A DNA stretch of 20,983 nt, taken from a virus. The notes under the pieces were generated by a model. It was not told the DNA's origin. It did not search any database and worked only from the letters and a program-made list of their open reading frames with translations. The stretch covers positions 1-20,983 of the IMG/VR virus record IMGVR_UViG_3300023084_001235. The stretch is one strand, 5' to 3'. Position 1 is the stretch's first letter. Every line of letters begins with the position of its first letter. Below are positions 15,001 to 20,983 of the stretch, piece by piece. The position numbers were made by a program, and so were the translations under genes.

Positions 15001-18000
15001 GCCATATATGCCGCATGACAGTAGTATGTAAATGTTGATACTTGCTCTGTTAGTGCGCCGTTGTTAACAACAATACCATAGCCTAAATCGTTAACCTGTG
15101 TATAGTCGTTTGCCAACATTGAAGTGTTACCAGCAGTTTGTAATACAATATCTGTAAAGTCTGCAAAAGTAAATCCTGCACCGTCACCTGATGTTGGATT
15201 TAGGAATAGTGTTGCAGTACCTGCCGCTTGGTCATAGTTTGTAACAGCATCAACTTGATAACGCACACCTTGAATATAAAACGGACATGGTGTTTCTGGT
15301 CTACGTTTTCTTAAACCACTGCCTACACCACTTGATACGTTAAGTGTAAATGGATCGTCTTTTGAAGTAACAGTCATTGTAGTGTTAGCGGTAAATGCAT
15401 CAATGTACATACCGCCTCTAAATGCTTGTTTGTTTACACTCTTACTAAATGTACCACAAACCTGTACATATGGAGATTTAATTAAGATTTGTCCATCTGG
15501 GTCAAGTACCTGAGCAAAGCCACCGTGACCTTGCATTGTTACGTTCATAATTCTGTTTGAATCGTTCATCATGAACACATCAATATCTTGGTTGTTCTTA
15601 GGTGGATTGTAGTTTGCGTCAAAAGCAAATTTAACACAGTCAACTAAGTTTTCCATGTGTATTTGTGCAAACGTTTCTGCTGTACTGCTTGTTGTAGTAT
15701 TTTGTGGAACTGCAGATTGTCTACTATCTGCAAATGGTGTTTTGCTTAAAACAGCCGCACCAATTGTTTTAATGTAATTAATAGCATCTGCTGTTTGACT
15801 TTCTTGTCCGCTTACAGCACCTGTGTAGTAAGCAGTTTGGTTTGCTAGAGTTTCAACTCTACCACCATTTACTAAGTCAGCAACTAAACCATCAATGATA
15901 AGTCTAGTATCTCTGGCACATTTTGCTTCATTGTAACTGAACACTTGACTGTCAACATAAGCAATAGTACTTGTAATAATGTCTGCTCTACGTCCGATAA
16001 TATTTGAACGAGCATCTTGTAATGCTTGTGTTGCCCAAGTAACACTAGGAAGTACTTCTGCCGCTAAACTGTTTAAGTTGCCAATAGTGATAACATCTTC
16101 TACAATCTGTACAAGAGTATTAATAGCATTTGATTCCGGAGCACCTGCCGCAGGATTTGAAGTGTCTTGTGTTTCTGTATTACCTGCTGTCGGAGTAACT
16201 GTTAGACCTGTTACAATAATGCCCATTACGTTTGCTAAGTGATTGTAAGTAGAAACAGTAATTGCGCCTTCGCCTGCACCTAGTTGACTTGCCGCACCAA
16301 CAAAATATGATTCAGCAACCTTGCGGGTAGCATAGTTGCCACCGTATAAAACGTCATGTGTTAATGCGTCTACTAAGTATCCAACATCACGTGAACATTT
16401 AGCAGAGTCATAACTGTGTGCTGGGAAGTTTACTGAAATATAAGCAAGTGCTTCTTGTCTAATAAAATCTCTGTTTGCTTGTAAGTGTAGTGCCGCATCG
16501 TCTGCGTCTGTAGTTGGTAACACACTTGGTACAGGATATGTAATTGGATCTGCATTTCCAAGTCCGTTTTGTAAAATGTCAACAACTTCATTCATACCTA
16601 CAGTAACACGAGTAACTGCTGTTGGATCAGAAGCCACATCAGTTAGAGCAAGTACTTCATCTCTAGCATCTTGAATAGCACCAACAGTATATGTTAACTG
16701 ATTGCTTTGCAAGTATGCTGTGTTGGCACGTTGATATGCTTTACCTGCTGTAACAGTGTTATAGTTAGTTCCTAATGCTACGTCTAAACTTACAGCATCA
16801 AGTATTAAACCTGTATCACGCTCACACTTATTTTGATCGTATGTAAATGTAGAATACGTTTCGTTGATGTATTCAATTAATTCTTGTGTAATAAACTCTT
16901 TGTTAAGTTTAAGTAGATCTGCCGCCCCTGGGAATTCTCCAGGATTGTCAATACCGTTGACACCTAAGTTAACCGGTTTAGTAGGATCTTCAGTGTAGTG
17001 ATATCCATAACGTGGATCAAGTAAGTCTGGAAGATTAGCCAAACCGTTAGTAATAACATCAATAAGGCTGTCCATCAAACTTGTAATACGAGTAGTTGTT
17101 CCGCTTTCAGCAATGTAATTTGCATCTGTAACTTGTGTTGTAATTGACTGGAACGGAGTATAAGACGCTTGAGGTAAAATTGTGTCTACAATTAAATCTC
17201 TTGTAAATGTATTTGCCAAAGCAGTTTGTGCTTCTTGACCATTAATTAAACTTTGTGTACCCACATAGTATTTCGCCGCCGCTTCGTAGGTTTTAGCATT
17301 ACCTTTGTATTTCAAGTCGTGGCTAACAGCATCAATAATAAGACCTGTATCACGCTCACACTTTGCTTCGTTATATGTAAAGTTCTCCCAAATACTACCC
17401 GGAGTAGCATTTGCAATTTGATTTGTGATATAACCAATAGTTTCGTCTTTAATAAATTCTCTGTTTGCTTGAATCAAATAATAAGCATCTGGATTGTATG
17501 TTGGAATTAGATCCAATCCATCAAAGTTTGCGTCACGATAAAAATATGTGTTAATCCATTTAGACTGCGAACCTCTGTTCTTTGGACGCATAATACAACG
17601 TCTAAAGTCTGTACCTTTAATAGATACGTTTGCAGGAAGTTTGATTGGATAATCTTCGTAGAATGTTCCAGACTCTACGTGAATACAAATCTGTTGTGTT
17701 CTAGTAAAGTTACCAAACTCTAATTTTTCTTGTAATGCAAACTGTTTAGGTTCAATTAAGAAAACTCTTAGTGTATCTTCGTTAGCACCTCTAGTATATT
17801 TTACAATACGACCTAATGCACCTGTTGTTTTACCTCTAATAATTTTACCTGGTAAAATATCAACATTGTTTGGAGCGCCTTGATCAACATAACCTTGACC
17901 GCCGTTAGAAATAACTAGGGTTACAGTTGAACCTTCAACTAGTGCTGTTGTATCTAATACTCCTAACCCATTTTCGATAATGTTAGTTGATACGTCAATT

Positions 18001-19661
18001 TTAGCAAGTACAGCATTTCTTACAGTTGATGTTACAATTTCTGCAACGTCAATTGTTTGTGAAATACCTGATGTATTTCTTACAGGAGTAACAGTTCCGT
18101 TTTGTAGGATAATGTTAATAAGTGCCTTACCGTAGTTAATACCTGCAAGTGTTTCAGTTAATTGTGTTGTTCTAGCAATTTGCGCCGAAACGTTTTGGAA
18201 ATATCTCTTACCAACTTGAATTGATTGGAAGTTAGCATTAAGTCCGTTTTCAATATCAATAGCAAGTGCTTCAACAATGTAACCCATGTCACGTTCACAC
18301 GTTGCTTGGTTGTATTGGAAGTTTGGATATGTTGCATTAATGTATGCAACGATTTCTTTTTGAATGAATACTTTGTTTGCTAATAATAAATTTTTAGCAG
18401 GAATACCATCTGTGTGTGCCGAAGTAACGTTCTGACTATTAAGTACAGATTCGCCTTCTCCATCATTGTAGGTAACAGTCTGAATATATGCACCTGGCTC
18501 TAATGGTGAACATTCAATAATTTCTTCTGCTTTTTCACAAGCCTTACCAATTGTCTTATAAGCAAATTGTAATGAACGACCTTCTTTGCCTACCGGTGAA
18601 AATGCTTGTGTGTCGTCACCGTTTGTTCTAACATATAAATCAACAACAGATGTAAAACTTGAGTTGTCAACATAAAACTTTGTAGCCGCTTGTAAATCAT
18701 CTACATCATTTGGTGTACCACTGCCTGCCAAGTTACCTGGGTGATCATGTAGATATAAAGGACCTTCCATGTCATCGCCTTGTCTACGTACTGTAGCACT
18801 TCTTGGCATTGCCTCTGTGCTTAGATAAGTTCCGTAAAGAGCGTTATCATAGTCACCGTCTGTAATAGTATGTGTGCCGCCTGGATTACCTGAAACCCCA
18901 CCGTTCGCTGAAATCTTATTAGTATTTGAAATAGCATCACCTGCTGACGGATGAATACTTAACTGGCTAGCACTTACGTATCTTACGTAGTAAGTGTCGC
19001 CACTGTTCATATTAATAGGATCTGTGCCATCGTTTGTGTACTTCCAAGGAGTACCGTTGACATTATGATCAAAACCGTGATTAGCAACAATAAGATTGCC
19101 ATTAGTAAAACTACCAACTGTGAAAGTATAACCTGAAGCATCTACAGGTTCTGCTCTCATTCTATTTGCTACACCTTTCTTCTGATAAGACATATCGTTG
19201 TATTTCTTATCTGCAACAAGATCGTGTACTGTAATTGCTGTACTATGTGTAGTGTTAAAATCAACTGCCGCTTGATCTGAAATAGGACCAATATTACCTA
19301 GTGTGTAGTTGCCAGAGCCGTCTAAGAATCCACCAATTTGGGGTTGTAAATCTTGGTTAATTCTACCGCCACTGTTTGTAATAACTAGTTCGTCTGGATC
19401 AGTGTTATCAATTAAAATACCAGGACCGCCTACTACATTTTTCATTAGTAGTTCTGCTCCAGTATCGTTTGATACTACAATTTTGTTTGAACCTAGATCG
19501 TCTGGCGTATCAGAAAGTGCTGTAAAACGAATGGTTCCGCCTTGTCCAAATACAGCATAAAGTTCTGAAAAGTTTTCATTAGTTTTGCCGAACGCATCGC
19601 GGATACTATCACCAGTTCCGTCGTTACCTTCAACACCAATATTAATCGTTTGCTTTGGCAT
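12081..19661 (-). CDS. Giant fibre/appendage protein with helical CERD repeats and chaperone-like C-terminus (2526 aa)
   Basis: The largest gene here. Residues 1-35 form the shared docking module (QTINIGVEGNDGTGDSIRDA, then FGKTNENFSELY). Fibre-stalk sequence follows, including METGPLYL-type DMEGPLYLHDHPGN and DLQAATKFYVDN (about 300-340). Residues about 425-1310 carry five helical repeats centred on C(E/S/A)RD(M/T/V)G. The first is separated from the rest by a beta-helix-like piece (HVESGTFYEDYPIKLPANVS near 660-680), and a further beta-helix-like piece follows (MQGHGGFAQVLDPDGQILIK near 1370). Later come YYCHAAYMANNGSQIRSLNG (about 1540), FSSDD...PTESAVRGYF (about 1990) and a C-terminal 125 residues, DLAENYLADAEYEVGSVL...RVAGVVSEKPGYLMNAG, resembling fibre C-terminal folding or self-cleaving domains. 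Ribosome-binding site AGGGG; TATAAATA lies 52 nt upstream. Likely a host-contact fibre; location in the virion is unproven. Confidence 0.85.
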   Translation of the reverse strand: MPKQTINIGVEGNDGTGDSIRDAFGKTNENFSELYAVFGQGGTIRFTALSDTPDDLGSNKIVVSNDTGAELLMKNVVGGPGILIDNTDPDELVITNSGGRINQDLQPQIGGFLDGSGNYTLGNIGPISDQAAVDFNTTHSTAITVHDLVADKKYNDMSYQKKGVANRMRAEPVDASGYTFTVGSFTNGNLIVANHGFDHNVNGTPWKYTNDGTDPINMNSGDTYYVRYVSASQLSIHPSAGDAISNTNKISANGGVSGNPGGTHTITDGDYDNALYGTYLSTEAMPRSATVRRQGDDMEGPLYLHDHPGNLAGSGTPNDVDDLQAATKFYVDNSSFTSVVDLYVRTNGDDTQAFSPVGKEGRSLQFAYKTIGKACEKAEEIIECSPLEPGAYIQTVTYNDGEGESVLNSQNVTSAHTDGIPAKNLLLANKVFIQKEIVAYINATYPNFQYNQATCERDMGYIVEALAIDIENGLNANFQSIQVGKRYFQNVSAQIARTTQLTETLAGINYGKALINIILQNGTVTPVRNTSGISQTIDVAEIVTSTVRNAVLAKIDVSTNIIENGLGVLDTTALVEGSTVTLVISNGGQGYVDQGAPNNVDILPGKIIRGKTTGALGRIVKYTRGANEDTLRVFLIEPKQFALQEKLEFGNFTRTQQICIHVESGTFYEDYPIKLPANVSIKGTDFRRCIMRPKNRGSQSKWINTYFYRDANFDGLDLIPTYNPDAYYLIQANREFIKDETIGYITNQIANATPGSIWENFTYNEAKCERDTGLIIDAVSHDLKYKGNAKTYEAAAKYYVGTQSLINGQEAQTALANTFTRDLIVDTILPQASYTPFQSITTQVTDANYIAESGTTTRITSLMDSLIDVITNGLANLPDLLDPRYGYHYTEDPTKPVNLGVNGIDNPGEFPGAADLLKLNKEFITQELIEYINETYSTFTYDQNKCERDTGLILDAVSLDVALGTNYNTVTAGKAYQRANTAYLQSNQLTYTVGAIQDARDEVLALTDVASDPTAVTRVTVGMNEVVDILQNGLGNADPITYPVPSVLPTTDADDAALHLQANRDFIRQEALAYISVNFPAHSYDSAKCSRDVGYLVDALTHDVLYGGNYATRKVAESYFVGAASQLGAGEGAITVSTYNHLANVMGIIVTGLTVTPTAGNTETQDTSNPAAGAPESNAINTLVQIVEDVITIGNLNSLAAEVLPSVTWATQALQDARSNIIGRRADIITSTIAYVDSQVFSYNEAKCARDTRLIIDGLVADLVNGGRVETLANQTAYYTGAVSGQESQTADAINYIKTIGAAVLSKTPFADSRQSAVPQNTTTSSTAETFAQIHMENLVDCVKFAFDANYNPPKNNQDIDVFMMNDSNRIMNVTMQGHGGFAQVLDPDGQILIKSPYVQVCGTFSKSVNKQAFRGGMYIDAFTANTTMTVTSKDDPFTLNVSSGVGSGLRKRRPETPCPFYIQGVRYQVDAVTNYDQAAGTATLFLNPTSGDGAGFTFADFTDIVLQTAGNTSMLANDYTQVNDLGYGIVVNNGALTEQVSTFTYYCHAAYMANNGSQIRSLNGSNSNGNYGLVAAGSDPNEVIDQITLFQPMVQVARVYDDGVLYLNEEGKNTVYVYDLDFIPTNISELEVDHGGTTGLVRYEVASIQRTDAADVVGASRDGEIFKLNITGNDGLTAALSNNQKVQIRSLQNFIFSDLKQTAVIRPSTAIVFDEQDDYTYRTIAFGSANAVGDALPTPSSQSLITFDSNYDYVRMVIDQANVAGTTYAGTGTTQGATAGDVNIAIESLSEQTEINRLNNGDMIFAWEGKVHRILSYSQKSGFGIINIEDVNSINDAALGDAVVASGIQSTMQNATNAINIRAGLNSGENAGLTVNISVCRATGHDFNDIGSGGFNSSNYPGKIYGAPQEPVQAHEVQERDKGRVFYVSTDQDGFFRVGRFFTVDQGTGRVTFAASIALSNLDGIGFKRGVVITEFSSDDAMTDNAVDSAPTESAVRGYFNRRTHIDETSQLVDNPIGPGFIARDGSTSMTDNLNMATNQITSLGDPGAEFDATNKRYVDGRTPFGNSLMYGTGANGGRNANDIIVWTGTEWDTATPTGYFEFTYNAVDKTVATGIADGSIVNADVNAAAQIAQSKLNMQSATTRSTAVGVTQANLGLAVFDSVVFSSNNGFISIDEGQLPITKLANIPDETVIGRASGDSADGDVSAIPFSTIVNSGGTFTTTGFPDAIVKTDANGAINVQALFVDSNKTIDTSGTTVTFTNPGSTNFLTSQTTGTGTTNNNMIGNLNVGNARPTESNTQANSTYAGEAYVAADWMYSHFIEAPNEADNNSTGIAIGAGTGFSNADQIGFMTAGDQTLVITNGAILPGTTDIYNIGSATKKFNEVWAITTSAQANTALYADLAENYLADAEYEVGSVLIFGGEQEITTTTLKGDTRVAGVVSEKPGYLMNAGAEGDHVTAIALQGRVPVNVVGVVRKGDMLVTASIAGYAVASSDPKVGTVIGKALQAKDDPGRGTVEAVVGRV
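15731..18390 (-). repeat. Five CxRD helical repeats within the giant protein (bounds approximate)
   Basis: Five copies of a segment of about 140-180 residues, with the conserved Cys near residues 455, 768, 946, 1089 and 1248. Each has a helix like (L/H)LQANR(D/E)FI(R/K)QE..AYI, an aromatic (F/S)YN/D pair, then C.RD.G.(I/L)(I/V)DA...D...G.N and a later Tyr (KYYVG, AYQRA, SYFVG, AYYTG). The first and second copies are 313 residues apart because a beta-rich stretch lies between. Degenerate at DNA level, so old rather than recent duplication. Confidence 0.8.
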
Positions 19662-19706
19662 AATAACCCCTAATCCAAATAATTTAACCTTTAAGGTTTT
19701 GTTCTT

Positions 19707-19726
19707 CTATAGTATTTATACTATAG
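19707..19726. repeat. 20-bp inverted repeat around the late promoter
   Basis: CTATAGTAT (19707-19715) faces its complement ATACTATAG (19718-19726) across a 2-base centre. The minus-strand TATAAATA (19720-19713) lies inside it, and the repeat is in the divergent gap between the giant fibre gene and the plus-strand zinc-protein gene. It could be an operator, a hairpin at the 5' end of the late transcript, or a result of the extended late consensus (TATAAATACTAT) mirrored by chance. Confidence 0.6.
19713..19720 (-). promoter_or_regulatory. T4 late promoter, exact TATAAATA
   Basis: Minus-strand TATAAATACTATAG matches the T4 late core exactly and most of the extension. It lies 52 nt before the ATG at 19661, leaving a leader of about 44 nt, the longest in this window, which contains a small dyad (AACC...GGTT at 19686-19698) and the AGGGG ribosome-binding site. 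It is the likely main promoter for the 17-kb fibre block. Confidence 0.85.
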
Positions 19727-19748
19727 TTTATAATCCGAATGTAATTAG

Positions 19749-19756
19749 CATAAATA
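19749..19756 (+). promoter_or_regulatory. Late-promoter motif CATAAATA immediately before the plus-strand gene
   Basis: CATAAATATTTGTATG: the motif ends 5 nt before the ATG at 19762, and no Shine-Dalgarno is visible upstream. If it is a promoter, the message is leaderless. The arrangement copies that at 6816-6823 on the other strand. Confidence 0.55.
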
Positions 19757-19761
19757 TTTGT

Positions 19762-20064
19762 ATGTTTAAGAGAACTGAACACGAAGTTAAATGGTACGTA
19801 AGACGTTCCAAGAAGGGAAAAGCACACCCGTACAAACGAGTTAAAACAGTTGTTATATTTGAATGTGATGAGTGTCACGAAGAATTCAAACGTGACAAAG
19901 GACAAGTAGATCCTAAAAGACTAGATAATTCTTATAATCACGTATGTCCAGCCTGCGATCCTAAACGCTTCGCACAAAGAAAAGGCGTAGAGCAAAGACG
20001 CAGACTGAACACTACCGTGGATAGTTTATTAACTATTGATGAAATTACTCAGACTTCCAGATAG
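19762..20064 (+). CDS. Small zinc-binding protein with two CxxC pairs (100 aa)
   Basis: The only plus-strand gene. It encodes 100 residues, very basic, with FECDECHEEF (Cys35, Cys38) and NHVCPACDPKRF (His60, Cys62, Cys65), forming a likely four-Cys zinc ribbon, flanked by Lys/Arg-rich ends (RRSKKGKAHPYKR; AQRKGVEQRRR). Such zinc ribbons occur in nucleic-acid-binding proteins and at the core of some HNH-type endonucleases, but I see no full HNH catalytic motif. The ATG at 19762 is chosen because the frame upstream runs antisense through the giant gene start and because a CATAAATA motif ends 5 nt before it. It ends 20 nt inside the tail of the minus-strand membrane-protein gene. A DNA- or RNA-binding regulatory role is plausible, not shown. 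Confidence 0.7.
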   Translation: MFKRTEHEVKWYVRRSKKGKAHPYKRVKTVVIFECDECHEEFKRDKGQVDPKRLDNSYNHVCPACDPKRFAQRKGVEQRRRLNTTVDSLLTIDEITQTSR

Positions 20065-20209
20065 TCCAAGCGCCATAGGCAATAGCACCGTATGCGAATA
20101 ATGCCGCAATAGGTTTAAAAATTAGAAATGTAACACCTGCGGCAACTAATACTGCACCATCTAGTGTTGTACGCTCTTTTAAACGAGCGTTAATCCATTT
20201 TTGTAACAT
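20045..20209 (-). CDS. Small membrane protein (54 aa)
   Basis: A 54-residue protein starting MLQKWINARLKERTTLDG, followed by a hydrophobic stretch from about 19 to 51 (AVLVAAGVTFLIFKPIAALF, then AYGAIAYGAWTIW), long enough for one or two short membrane helices around the central Lys-Pro, ending in KSE. The start has a strong AAGGAG 6 nt upstream and follows the SAP-like gene by 11 nt. Size and layout recall holin-like or membrane-anchoring small phage proteins, but no family signature supports a lysis role. The last 20 nt overlap the end of the plus-strand zinc-protein gene. Confidence 0.75.
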   Translation of the reverse strand: MLQKWINARLKERTTLDGAVLVAAGVTFLIFKPIAALFAYGAIAYGAWTIWKSE

Positions 20210-20220
20210 ACTACTCTCCT

Positions 20221-20457
20221 TTATAATGATTTAATATGCTTGAATAATTGGTCAACTAACTTGTCCTTAGTAAGTCTTTTGTCCAATTCAAGACCGTAGT
20301 CGCGACCTTTTGCTTCTAAAGCAGATTTAGTTAACTTCTTAAGTTCTGCTTTTGTAGGTGCTTTTACGGTTGGTTTTTTCTTTTCGGGTACATGATCAGA
20401 AAGTTTTGTAGGTTTCTGTTCTTGTGCTCCGAAGAGATTCTTAATCCAATTAAACAC
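20221..20457 (-). CDS. SAP/Rho-N-like small protein with GTG start (78 aa)
   Basis: A 78-residue basic protein. The first nine residues (MFNWIKNLF) form a short amphipathic helix; residues 14-38 are a Lys/Pro-rich linker (EKKKPTVKAPTK); residues 38-78 (AELKKLTKSALEAKGRDYGL, then ELDKRLTKDKLVDQLFKHIK) have the helix-turn-helix spacing of SAP, HeH or Rho-N type small DNA- or RNA-binding domains (L...L...A...GL.L....TK..L...L). The start codon is GTG (20457-20455), supported by AAGGAG 8 nt upstream; no ATG or other start near it is better. It sits 11 nt upstream of the membrane-protein gene, so the pair is probably co-transcribed from the endonuclease operon. Function inferred only from the domain-like pattern. 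Confidence 0.7.
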   Translation of the reverse strand: MFNWIKNLFGAQEQKPTKLSDHVPEKKKPTVKAPTKAELKKLTKSALEAKGRDYGLELDKRLTKDKLVDQLFKHIKSL

Positions 20458-20484
20458 TGTTATTCTCCTTATGTGTTAAAATAG

Positions 20485-20983
20485 TTATGCTGGTAGTAGT
20501 TCTTTCGATGTTAAATCCGGCTGATTTACACCGTTTTTATTTACTTGATGCTTGTACAATGCAATACTAGCCAAATTCTTAGCCTTGCTCTCTACCATAA
20601 TGTCTGCATGATCACGGAATGATAATGCCCAATCATTAACTGCTGAATTCCACATATAATCACTGTGGGCACGAAGTTTTGCTTTTTTGTAGCCTTGTTC
20701 TAGTAATAAATCTCTATTAGGTAATACTGTAGGGTCAAAGTCTACAAGGTAATCCTCTCTTGAAACTGAGTAATGAATAACGGGACGCACACCACGCCAA
20801 CTGTCTACTATGCGTAGAAATCTATCGTCGGTGGGTAGTATGTATTCTCCACTATTGACCCAGTGGTGGTGTATGTCAAGAACGAGTGCGACGTGTTCGG
20901 CAAGTTCCAAACTGGCGTCGATGCCCCAGGACATTTCGTCATTTTCAATTGTAATACAGTTTCGTGCTTCTGGAGACAGTCTT
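20485..20983 (-). CDS. UV-damage endonuclease, UvdE/UvsE family (C-terminal 165 aa, cut by window edge)
   Basis: UvdE enzymes nick DNA 5' of UV photoproducts. Reading past the first internal ATG, the frame stays open to the window edge, giving RLSPEARNCITIENDEMSWG: the ATG at 20934 lies inside the conserved ENDE-M-SW segment and is not the true start. Metal-ligand positions can be placed: Glu of ENDE, Asp and His in VLDIHHH, His in PVIHYS, His in AHSDYMW and Glu in DIMVESKAK. Spacing from the AHSD His to the last Glu is 25, as in Thermus UVDE by my recollection, while the stretch between the two preceding His residues is about 20 residues longer. The Lys two residues before the PVIH His that some family members carry appears to be Val here. 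UV repair fits a phage of sunlit water. The rest of the protein lies outside the window. Confidence 0.9.
   Translation of the reverse strand, partial: RLSPEARNCITIENDEMSWGIDASLELAEHVALVLDIHHHWVNSGEYILPTDDRFLRIVDSWRGVRPVIHYSVSREDYLVDFDPTVLPNRDLLLEQGYKKAKLRAHSDYMWNSAVNDWALSFRDHADIMVESKAKNLASIALYKHQVNKNGVNQPDLTSKELLPA

Noticed and set aside
19686-19698. AACCTTtAAGGTT dyad as a terminator
   Set aside because: Only 4-5 pairs can form once a loop is allowed and no T tract follows on the minus strand; at most a small leader structure.
19684-19905. Minus-strand open frame opposite the zinc-protein gene
   Set aside because: Phe/Asn-rich shadow covering the divergent promoter region; the plus-strand frame has paired cysteines and basic segments of a real protein.
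20485-20934. Complete 149-aa gene starting at 20934
   Set aside because: The frame stays open to the window edge and the ATG falls inside a conserved UvdE motif, so this is a partial gene, not a complete one.

Overview
The window looks like part of the genome of a T4-like marine myovirus, of the type that infects cyanobacteria or SAR11-like bacteria. The evidence is an AT-rich sequence (by eye), tightly packed genes nearly all on the minus strand, a gene 44-type sliding-clamp loader, a gp31/GroES-type co-chaperonin, a MazG/HisE-like NTP pyrophosphatase, a UV-damage endonuclease, a very large set of tail-fibre-like proteins, and NATAAATA late-promoter motifs in front of the structural genes. 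No photosynthesis genes, tRNAs, integrase or CRISPR arrays are visible, so the host cannot be named.

Layout, read from the high-coordinate end because transcription runs mostly leftward. (1) 20045-20983: a minus-strand group with the C-terminal half of a UvdE-type endonuclease, a small GTG-started SAP-like protein and a 54-aa membrane protein. (2) 19762-20064: the only plus-strand gene, a 100-residue zinc-binding protein, divergent from the fibre operon and overlapping the membrane-protein gene tail to tail. (3) 2934-19661: about 17 kb of virion genes. These are a 2,526-residue giant fibre/appendage protein, two smaller fibre proteins (323 and 522 aa), an 895-residue subtilisin-like protease with an intact active site, a 221-aa fibre-type protein, an 848-aa protein with four cadherin/Ig-like (He_PIG) modules, and a 194-aa fibre-type protein. 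Four of them begin with the same short N-terminal module, probably a shared docking element. (4) 940-2934: a 74-aa helical protein, a stand-alone stub of bacterial DNA polymerase III alpha subunit lacking its catalytic aspartates, a conserved hypothetical protein, the gp31-like co-chaperonin and the MazG-like pyrophosphatase. (5) 889-932: an intrinsic terminator whose loop holds the -35 box of a perfect sigma-70 promoter. (6) 1-889: a cytidylyltransferase-like enzyme overlapping the clamp-loader ATPase gene.

How it fits together: host-type sigma-70 transcription appears to restart at 889 to express the cytidylyltransferase and clamp loader, while the structural genes carry phage late promoters. 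The fibre block would build the host-contact apparatus. The protease within it may mature fibres or cut host surface proteins, and the co-chaperonin would help the host GroEL fold the capsid protein, as T4 gp31 does.

The points most worth a second look are the terminator/promoter overlap with an apparently leaderless start, two genes where the late-promoter motif ends only 5 nt before the ATG, the catalytically incomplete DnaE-like protein in the same frame as its upstream neighbour with one stop codon held in a hairpin loop, the virion-block subtilase with a roughly 375-residue insertion, and the five-repeat helical region that interrupts a beta-helix-like region of the giant protein.
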